Below, one piece after another: positions 55,479 through 64,000 of a stretch of 64,000 nucleotides of DNA. Position 1 is the stretch's first letter, and each line of letters begins with the position of its first letter. A program made the position numbers and the translations under genes. The stretch comes from Rhabdophis nuchalis. Taxonomy: Eukaryota; Chordata; Lepidosauria; Squamata; Natricidae. The DNA is taken from NCBI GenBank assembly GCA_039707465.1, contig CM077644.1:139112962-139176961 (forward strand), given 5' to 3'. Under the pieces are notes generated by a model, which was given only the letters and a program-made list of their open reading frames with translations, did no database searches and was not told the DNA's origin.

Positions 55479-56235
55479 GTGGATGTGTGTTTTTGAGTTA
55501 GTCTTGACTCCAATCAACTACTTGGACAAGTCTGTGCAGTTTGCTTGGCGACATTTTCATAAGTGGTTTGTCCTTGCCTGCTTCCTAAGGCTGAGGGAGA
55601 ATGACTAGCCCAAGGACCTACTAATACCATTCTATAAAGCCCTAGTAAGACCACACCTAGAATACTGCATCCCGTTTTGGTCACCACACTATAAAAAAGA
55701 TGTTGACACTCTAGAAGAGCAGAGAAGAGCAACCAGGATGATTAGGGGACTGGAGACTAAAACATATGAAGAACGGTTACAGGTACTGGGTATGGCTAGT
55801 CTAGTGAAGAGGAGGACCAGGGGAGACATAATAGCAGTGTTCCAATATTTGAGGGGCTGCCACAGAGAGGAGGGGGTCAAGCTATTTTCCAAAGCATCTG
55901 GAGGCCAGACAAGGAATAATAGATGGAAATTGACCAAGGAGAGATTCAACCTAGAAATAAGGAGGAACTTTCTGACAGTGAGAACAACCAACCAATGAAA
56001 CAGCTTGCCTTCGGAAGTTGTGGGGGCTTCATCACTTGATGCTTTCAAGAAGAGATTGGACTGCCATTTCTCAGAAATAGTGAGGGGGGGGGTGTTTGGA
56101 CTAGATGACATATAAGATCTCTTCCAACTCTGTTAATCTGTAAGAAGCTCTTAGCTGGCTTTGTGCCCAAGACAGGATTAGAACTCACGGTCTATCAGCC
56201 TAGTGGCTGAACCACTGCACCAAACTGGCTCCCTT
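55479..56235 (-). mobile_element. tRNA-derived SINE (minus strand) split by a CR1 insertion
   Basis: On the minus strand the head GAGCCAGTTTGGTGCAGTGG runs from 56235 to 56144 (A box, then TGAGTTCTAATCC as B box). The body resumes at 55615 with CCTTGGGCTAGTCATTCTCC and ends near 55479 (GACTTGTCCAAGTAG, GGAGTCAAGACTAAC). The 528 bases between are CR1. It is a Sauria-type SINE of squamates. Confidence 0.82.
55616..56143 (+). mobile_element. CR1 LINE 3' fragment nested in a SINE
   Basis: It starts in the RT C-terminus (frame fragment at 55738-55998: MIRGLETKTYEERLQVLGMA, KRRTRGDIIAVFQYLRG). It ends in the CR1 3' UTR (TTTGGACTAGATGACATATA, TCTCTTCCAACTCTGTTAATC). It is in the opposite orientation to the host SINE and is 5'-truncated. 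Confidence 0.88.
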
Positions 56236-56310
56236 CTAGGAATTACACTTAAATTTTTGTACTGAATAGCACTTCTGAATATTCATATTACCTGTAAAAT
56301 CCTTTTTTGG

Positions 56311-56493
56311 AGAGCCAGTTTGGCCTAATGATTAAGGCAAAAGGCTAGAAACCAGGAGTTCTAGTCTGTCTTAGCCATGAAAGCTAGCTAAGTGACCTTG
56401 AGCCAATCATTCCCTCTCAGCCCACCCCACAGGGTTCTTGTTAAGGGGAAAATAGGATATGTTGGATATATTTGCTGTCAGGTAAAGAAATAG
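56311..56493 (+). mobile_element. tRNA-derived SINE (Sauria type), plus strand
   Basis: The head AGAGCCAGTTTGGCCTAATG with B-box-like GGAGTTCTAGTC is followed by TGACCTTGAGCCAATCATTC, CTCTCAGCCCACCCCACAGG and a short 3' part. It is the same family as the split copy 80 bp away, in inverted orientation. Confidence 0.8.
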
Positions 56494-58363
56494 GATGGTG
56501 GTTCTCATATTGTGGGGAGGGTCCTGAGGAGAAACAGGAACTTGATGATTTTTAGTTCAGTTCCTGAAATGGAATCTCTCTCCAGTTGAGCTTTTCCTGG
56601 TGACTTCATGTATATGTCCCCATAGTTTTCTTGTCAAAAGTAATAATAATAAAGTAGTTTGCCTTGTCCTTTTCTAGGATGCCTTTCAACCTTCTAGTCA
56701 ATGTCTACACCTCGGGGATTTCCTGAACATTTGACATCTAAATATTAGACCTGATTCTGTTTAACTTCCCAGCCTAGGTCGATTCTGGTGTTGCTGAAAT
56801 TCTGTTTTTAAAGCTTCAGTCCCAAACCAGTGTAATTGGGAATAAACATGCCTGCTTAACAGAGCTTAGAGAAGGCACATAGTGACTATTCTTATGTCCC
56901 ACTGGATTTCACCCGCTAGACTGAGATGTAGGGCAGGGTTCACCCTCCTCTATTTCCTCTCACCTACAGGCCTTGGCCAAATTTAATCCAGGAACCAAGG
57001 CCAAATGTTTTTATTCCATTGACTCATCCAACAAAGAAAATGAATGAGTTCATCAGTTGCCTCTCTGAAAGACGTGAAAAGGGGATGGGGAATTAAATAA
57101 ATAACCTGAATTTATCCCAGTTACCTTTGAAGAATGTTCAGTTATCCTACAATGAAGAACACATGAAATTAATTGAGATACAGAAAGGGTGAAGAAAATA
57201 AGATGGAGAAAAAACACTAGTTTAGTTGCTTTTTGAAGGAGCATTAGAGAAATGAATGGTAATCCTAGACTGGGCTGCTATGGTAGCTAAATGGAACTTC
57301 CATTAGATAGGCCAGTTGCTAAAGGCACCAAGCTGGCCTCTGTGAGGCAATAAATTAAATGTGATGGGGGTGAAAGCCAGGTCACAGGTTAACATACTTT
57401 GCACAAACCATTCAGTCCTGTCTACAGATACTCTAATTATGCCAGTAGAAAGAAATCTCCATGCCTATGATTCCTTTTTTGTTTTGTTCTTTTAGCAGTT
57501 AGGTTGGGATAGGTCTTGAAGCAGATTTTAGGAAGAATCCCATATTTAATGCCTATTCTGAAATTTTCTGGAGCAAATGCTACATGGACATGGGCATAAA
57601 AAAGAGGACGTTTTAAAATGATCCCGGTTCTGAAAACAGTAAGCAGAACTGACTTTCTCTTGTATGCCCTCAGGGCTGCCTCAGATCACATTCATACCAC
57701 TTTTTAAAAGCTTGGAATGTAGGAAAACTTTCTTTGGTAATTAAATCCTGGATTCTTATACAACAAGGTGAATGTTTGTTCTCACAGTAGCTATTCAGTG
57801 TGGTATTACCATAGTTGGTTCGTTCAGGTTAGTTCCGCAAGGCACCAGTTTTCTCCCCTAAGTCACCCCAAAGAATATTGGAATGCTTTATAGAAACATT
57901 CAACAAACATTCTCCCAAATGTTGGAATGAGGGGAACCACCAAGGAACAGCAAGAGACCAAAAGTGATCTCTCCAGCAATGAAAAGATGGGTAACCAAAC
58001 CTTCACCCAGTTAGGGACCATCCTTGAGTTACGACAGCTTCTGGGACAACAAAAATCCCCTTGTTTTTGTTTCATTCAGGAGGGTGGGGAAAAACATTGC
58101 TGCCTCAGAAAAGAGGTTGGGCCCTATAGCTCAGATGTTGTTGTGTATCCCTTGAAAGTATCTCTCCAGCACTTTCTGAACAAGTGGTGCTCATTTGGCC
58201 GTTTTAGAAAAATCTGAATTACTGACTGTCAAGTTATCATACTTCCTGTTTATAAATACCCAGTGAGCTGCAAAGGTGGCATAACATTATCGTTGTCAAT
58301 ACACAATTTTCTTCCAACAGCCACAACGATTGTAGGTTGCAGTGTAGAGCATCTGTATGTGCA

Positions 58364-58391
58364 TGTGGTGGTGGTGGTGGTGGTGGTGGTG
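58364..58391. repeat. (GGT)n microsatellite
   Basis: About nine GGT units followed by a G run. Confidence 0.9.
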
Positions 58392-60325
58392 GGGGAACGA
58401 TTACTAGCTCGCTTGAGCCAGAGGCGACATAAAGCAAAAGAGCTATGCACCTTGCTTATATAAGCTGGGAAAATCAATCTGGGCAGTTTGAAAGAAGGAT
58501 TGTGAGACTGACCAGAAAGTTATCCAATACTTCCTCCAGGTCCCCAATGGCAATATTCAAAAATCAGCTCGGCTGCCCAAGAAGGATGAATACAGTGGCT
58601 GAGCACTCATGAGCAAAGGCCAGAGCTGGTGATTCTCAGGCCAAACAAATCTGTTTTATAAATATTGAGCGGATATCTACAGTTCTCAAGGCCAAGAAAA
58701 AGAAGGGCCAGGAGGCCATGAATGTGCACAGGCAAAAGGAAAAGACCTGAAAAGTAAACTTTAGAGCAGACCTATGTTGCACATTGGGCTTGCTTTCTGC
58801 TTACTGCAGTAGGCAGATTTTCTGTGCATATATTACTTCTCTCTTATCTGCAATAAAGCAACTTACTCAGCCATGTCATGTCTGTGAAGCTTCTGTGGTT
58901 AGCAAATTCCTGAATAAAAGGTTGAATGTCGGGAGTGCTGAGATTTATTACCATGCCTGGTGTGAAGCCTGACACAACGCCAGATTGGTTCAAATGCTAT
59001 GTGCAGAGGGGCTGTCCATTTTTATGGAGCATCTACAACTGAGATTGAAAAAAGTTTATGGACACCAGAAGACGGCAATTTACATTTTTGGGAGAGTAAA
59101 GACTATAGCTGCAAAGTTGCCACTTATGTGGTTTGCATTAAAATGTCTAGGTTCCCCCCCCCCCCCACCCCCCTAAGTGCCTTGAGAGAATTTGGGGGAT
59201 TTTCTTGTTTTGCAAAATGATGTTATTGCAACTATTTTAAGATTTACATTATAATTTTCATGTGTTAATAGAAAATTATGAGGCTCTGTGGCTTACCTTT
59301 GGTAACTCTACTTGCAGGACTTTCTGTTTGCTTAATTTACGTTATACCATTGATTACCATTCCTTTATGTTTTCCTTGGGTTTTTACATTTATATTAAAA
59401 GTTCACAGGATCCTTTTAATTAAAAGAATGGAACAGAGACGTAATTTCACTTTAGCATCTGTGTTTCATCTTTTTCAGTTGGAAGACTGACATTTTAGGT
59501 AATTGATACTACTATATCTCTATAAATTGCCTTATCTGTCAGGTCTGTTGTGTTTATGGTTGGTTGCACAGTCAACCAGCTGTTTAGACTGGGTTTGACA
59601 TTTTTATCCACCTATCAAGTATTATTTTTATTGTGATTCGTCCCACAGTCAGCTAGATGTTTAGATGGAATTTGGCATTTTTATCTGCCTGTTGTGTCCT
59701 TTCCAAGGATTTGGGGTAGGCCGATGTTGTTGTTTGATGTTGTTAAAGGTATCATCGCAGCATGTAAGCTATTCCAAGGGAAGCTGTAATTGACTGATGG
59801 TGATTGTGTGAATGGTGATAGTGTTCAAGTAGTTTATTATTTCAATTTGCATGTCACAACTCTATAGCAGCTCTGAGCTACAACATTTGTAGCAACAAAG
59901 GTAAAGATTGTAGCAATGGAATTCATGTTTAAAGTCAAAATCTAAATTTGTGCTAATTAATTTACAGGACAAAAATTAAAATACTTGCACACTTAAACAA
60001 AGCAGCAGCAATTTGGCACAAACTATAAAAATTAGTGTGTTTCCCAATTTTAGCACCATGTGTATTTTTTAAACATATATATCCAATTGCCATGCTTTCT
60101 TTTAATATATATTTCAATTTTTAAATATTTACACAGTAGCACTTTAAATGAAATAGCACTTTAGCCCATGTTTTGAATTAATTGTTTAAAAATAAACATG
60201 TTCCAAATATGTCTTAGAAACATTCTGTCTTTCCTAGTCACGCAGTCAAAACAGTTCCTAGTACAGCAGAACATAATACAATAAATTTATAATCTGGAAA
60301 GTGTGGAAAGTCACTTGGCTCTCTC

Positions 60326-60326
<1 letters not shown>

Positions 60327-60362
<36 letters not shown>
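60327..60362. repeat. (TA)n microsatellite
   Basis: About 18 uninterrupted AT/TA units. Confidence 0.95.
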
Positions 60363-60364
<2 letters not shown>

Positions 60365-62396
60365 CTGACCTTGGAAAAGCATTAAGTGTAAAAACTATAA
60401 TCTATCAGGATTTCCAAATTTCTCTGTTCAGACCTATGCATTTTGTAATGCAAACCCTGATGCAACTGTGAAATGTTGCCCCCTTTTTTTCATGGGCATT
60501 TCTGAGTTTGTACTATAAAAAAAATAATTGGAACCTGACCATATCTTCTCAATTTAAAGAAATTTGGGTAGGGGGGGGATTAGCTTATATCGATAAGCTG
60601 CATAGTGCAATTCCCTTTTCTGGAAAAGCTGAAGCAGGCATGGCAAAATCAGCACATCTGGGCAGAAATAGCATAATTATATTTCAAATGCATTTATTTA
60701 TGCATGTCTCAGGAGTCAAGTAGACTAAAAATTAACTACTGTACTTTCTTTCATTGACAGAATGATAAATCTAGATAAAAGCTGATGCAGTCAGAAAGCA
60801 TTTCAGGAAACTTCATTTGATACGGTCAAGCCAGAAAAATCTACTCTAGGTTATCAACTGACAATTCATTACGGTCAGCACACAATTGACTCGCCAATAA
60901 TATGGGATAGTGAAGCCATAATTTGCTTCACACGTCTGACTAATAAATGGTTGGTTTAACCATAGTTTACTGAATAAATCACAAATGGTTATATTTGCAT
61001 GTTATCACATATGAAAGTTTTGTTTGCTTAAATTAATAGCCGAGAATATAGATTTGAGCAGCTTGTCCCATTCTAATTCTATCAGCTAGGAACCCAAATT
61101 TATGCTAGGTGACAAAGCACCTATCTTTTATCAAGAAAGTGCTGCTTTTAGTTCTCTACACATTTACATATTAGGAAACATATAAAATTCACACATTTTA
61201 TGAATCCATGCTTTATGTAACCATGGTGTAACTGGGGGGGGGGGGGAAACCCCATTTGCTGACTTTGAACATAAACTAAGTAGACTTGCATAACCTGCTA
61301 AGCCAAAGCCACAATTTTGGCTTAACATTTCGTATGAACTCATGTTTGAGCTTAACTAATGTGTGAATCCAGCTACTTTGTGCAGGTTGTGCAGAACATT
61401 TATTAATAATGTTATGTACTTAATGCGCATAAAGTACACAATTATTATATTCTTTAAAACACAATTGCCACTTAACTAGGGATGGGCCTTCATTAAGTTT
61501 ACGATCTAATACGGGTCCTATAAACTGTCTTCGCTTCCACAGATGACTGGCATAGATTTCATTGCTTGTTTTGCTCTTTAAGAACTTATCTGTTTACTCT
61601 TTGTGACCATAAAGAGAGGCTTGTAGGATCTGTGCCATAAGAGAGAGCAAGATTTGGTGTTAGTTTTCCTTCCCAGATTTTCTTGCCATTTCTCATGACA
61701 TGAAGGAGGAAGAAGTTATAACCTGGGTGAATTATGAAGCCACGTATAAAATCTATTGTAAAATACAGTGTTAGGATGTCAAAATACAATATATACAGCC
61801 CTGTAGAGAGAACAACACTCCAACTGACACACTAAGCCTCTCATATATCAATATATTTTAATGTGTTAAACTACATTATTAAACAAATAATAGCATGTTT
61901 ATGATTTTAAAAAGGGACATGGGAAATTTTTCTTGTAAGAATTACACACAACCCCCCAATGTGAGATGTCTTCTGCAGTAGAAAATTATAGCATCATCAA
62001 ATCATGGCTGGGACACTAACACAGAAGCATACTGCAGGCAGGTTTTATGTGGCTACAGTGATGACTGAGCGATGCTATAAATTCTTAGTGTGGACGGGCT
62101 TTGAGCATGTTGAGCCCAGCCAGGCCTAAGAAACCCGAAGGGAATTTCTATGTGCAATTTTCCTGTAACTTAACAGGATATGATTTAAAAACCATAAGCA
62201 GAACAAAAACGTACTTCTTGAGGTCATCAGAGGGCAATGAGAAAAGGATAGATGATGTATGTAAGGTAAAATAATGAAGGGAATAAATAAAGCATGGCAG
62301 AAAATGCACATATTCATGTATTTTGGATCGATGAAACAGAAGAAGACTAAAAGGTTGCATCCAGGCAAGAAGGGGACGGCTCAGAGTTCATTAGAG

Positions 62397-62518
62397 CAGG
62401 GGTCTCCAACCTTGGCAACTTTAAACCTCGCGGACTTCAACTCCCAGAATTTGCTGGCTGGGGAATTCTGGGAGTTGAAGTCCACCAGGCTTAAATTTGC
62501 CAAGGTTGGTGACCCCTG
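62397..62518. mobile_element. Hairpin hAT MITE (CAGGGGTCTCC type)
   Basis: Exact 8-bp duplications CATTAGAG lie at 62389-62396 and 62519-62526. The left inner arm has a small deletion at the loop. Confidence 0.93.
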
Positions 62519-62524
62519 CATTAG

Positions 62525-62735
62525 AGATCCAGTTTGGTATACTGAACACTGGGAGTTCTAGGCTTCTGTCAGGCATGAAGGCCATTGGGTGACTGTGGGC
62601 CAGTCATTCTCTCTCTCTCTCTCTCAGCCCAGCCCTGCCCAGCCCACAGAGGGAGAATAGGAAGAAGGAATATTGTTTGCCATACTTTGGGTCATATATA
62701 TTAAAAATTCGAGATAAAATATCATAATAAAATAA
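62525..62735 (+). mobile_element. tRNA-derived SINE (Sauria type), internally deleted
   Basis: GATCCAGTTTGGTATACTGA, then GGGTGACTGTGGGCCAGTCA, a TC repeat at 62611-62626 and CAGCCCACAGAGGGAGAATA. The part between the A and B boxes is shortened. Confidence 0.7.
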
Positions 62736-62870
62736 GTACATCGAGGCAGCAGAATGGAAGAGAAAGAACGGCTGGTCCCAGTGGCACGCTGGCTGCCTGA
62801 CCCAAAAATCTTTATTTCCACAATATTTGCACCAATAAGTTACAAAAGGCCACACTTCTTGGATCTGCAC

Positions 62871-63116
62871 CAGAAGTGGGTTCCTACCAGTTTGGCCCAG
62901 TTCGGCTTAACTCTTAGTAGTATGCTGGCCTGGGTCAGACAACCGGCAGTGACCCAGGCTAGACATGCCTCCAAACCAGTTTCCCAGTTGCTGCCACCAT
63001 CATCTTTTTCTTTAGTTCTACACATGTGCAGAACAATTTCAATTGAATTGCACACAGCATGCATCCAGCGCGCGGAAGGGCAAACTGGCAGTAACACCGG
63101 CCAGAACCCACCCCTG
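62871..63116. mobile_element. hAT MITE (CAGAAGTGGGTTCC / AACCCACCCCTG ends)
   Basis: Exact 8-bp duplications ATCTGCAC lie at 62863-62870 and 63117-63124. Terminal repeats are related to, but distinct from, those of 19186-19497. Confidence 0.92.
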
Positions 63117-63124
63117 ATCTGCAC

Positions 63125-63581
63125 ATACACTACCCTGATACATTATGACATTCTCGGTTCCTGGAAAGAACTCAATGCATTTGAAGGTCAACGCTAGCTA
63201 AAGAACTGGCAGCTGTGACGTATTTGTGTATATAGTAGCAATGATAACAACAACAACACTATCAAACAAATATATTTGCCTATTCCAGTTCCTTGTGAAG
63301 ATCTTGATAGATTGATAAAAATGCCAATTCTAGTCTAAACTTCTGGCTGGCTGTGTGACCAACCATAATAAGACCACAAAGTAACAAGGTCTGGAAACCA
63401 AAATTGAAAGACTATGGTATAAGCTGACTGTGTTGGTTCCATTGGTGTTGGCACACTGGAGGCCATACCAAAAAATCTTTGATAGAAATTAGAAAGTATG
63501 CATTGACAAAAATTTCTATATATCAGTTATAAAAGGCCATGCTGCTTGTATCCACACATATATTATGTGGATACAATACAC
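63125..63581. other. Nothing recognised
   Basis: AT-rich sequence; an AACAACAACAA run lies near 63248. Confidence 0.4.
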
Positions 63582-63994
63582 CAGGGGTGTCAAACTCAAA
63601 GCAGAATCTGGCCAGCGGGATGCTTAGATCTGGTCTGTGGAGCCACCCTGGAAATAACAAAAGACCGGCCAATGGTGCCTCTGCCAGTGAAAACGGAGCT
63701 CGGGAGGCCTGTTTTCACCGACAGAGGGTTGCAGGAGGCTGTCCCAGCAAAAACCAGAGCTCACGAGGGCCAGGTGTGGGGGGCCCCCATTTTCACTGGC
63801 AGAGGGTTGTAGGAGGCCATCGCAGCCAAAAATGGAGCTTGGGAGCCCGTTTCGCTGGCAGAGCACTCAGGCCACCACTATTGCCCCCCCCAACACAAAT
63901 GATGTTATGGTGGCAATGCCTACCCTGGCCACACCCACCCCAGCCCCTCGAGCTCAAACACAAACCATCAATGAAATCAAGTTTGACACCCCTG
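63582..63994. mobile_element. hAT MITE (CAGGGGTGTCAAACTC ends), sister of 36699-37097
   Basis: Ends CAGGGGTGTCAAACTCAAAG and CAAGTTTGACACCCCTG. The left flank CAATACAC (63574-63581) and the six visible right-flank bases CATTAC agree at 5 of 6 before the window ends. The interior holds four GCAGAGGGTTG-type modules in alternating orientation. Confidence 0.87.
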
Positions 63995-64000
63995 CATTAC

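Larger units (their letters stand above)
56494..62396. other. Presumed intron or intergenic; microsatellites only
   Basis: (GGT)n at 58364-58391, C run at 59154-59171, (TA)n at 60327-60362, G run at 61231-61246. Open frames near 58784-59176 resemble nothing I know. No exon or complete repeat was recognised. Confidence 0.45.

Noticed and set aside
58440..59176. Possible processed pseudogene (Lys-rich fragments in several frames)
   Set aside because: I could not match it to any protein and no poly-A or target duplication was found; too weak to annotate.
724..62518. CRISPR-like or regularly spaced repeat array from recurring palindromes
   Set aside because: Copies are dispersed with individual 8-bp target duplications in a eukaryotic genome; they are transposons.

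Overview
This window is eukaryotic, from a squamate reptile (lizard or snake; the mix of BovB, L2, CR1, tRNA-derived SINEs and many hAT MITEs recalls snakes, but the species cannot be fixed from sequence alone). It has split exons with consensus splice sites, two CpG-rich promoter regions and a dense load of transposable elements. There is no operon, phage, CRISPR array or other prokaryotic system.

Left end (about 1-8.4 kb, minus strand): most of COPS7A, which encodes COP9 signalosome subunit 7a. Five coding exons (residues 1 to about 212) are resolved to the base, with matching phases. A likely non-coding first exon and GC-rich promoter lie at about 8.24-8.42 kb. The last exon(s) are not seen and probably lie left of base 1. 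Each of the four resolved introns long enough to be a target, and intron 1, carries at least one MITE or microsatellite, except where noted.

Middle (about 8.5-49 kb): no host gene recognised. It holds hAT-like non-autonomous elements, many with exact 8-bp target-site duplications that can be read directly, plus TA-flanked mariner-like elements, SINEs, a CR1 fragment (minus strand), Penelope-like tails, a decayed BovB/RTE LINE, and a remarkable L2 locus at 37.2-44.7 kb. In that L2 the endonuclease domain is split by an ORF1-only, L1-type (HAL1-like) insertion, and an 1,841-bp block has then been duplicated in tandem with near identity. The downstream copy keeps an open 799-codon ORF covering the end of the endonuclease and the whole reverse transcriptase.

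Right (about 49.3-64 kb): a second CpG island (49.3-51.5 kb) with a plausible plus-strand first coding exon (28 codons, phase-0 donor) of a gene I do not recognise. The presumed intron after it holds a CR1 nested in a SINE, further SINEs, microsatellites and more hAT MITEs to the end of the window. No undescribed molecular system was found. The most interesting signals are the L2/HAL1-like/tandem-duplication locus, the hairpin MITE burst carrying ZNF143-like motifs, and a 1.5-kb hAT element with a giant palindrome and a 650-bp pyrimidine tract.
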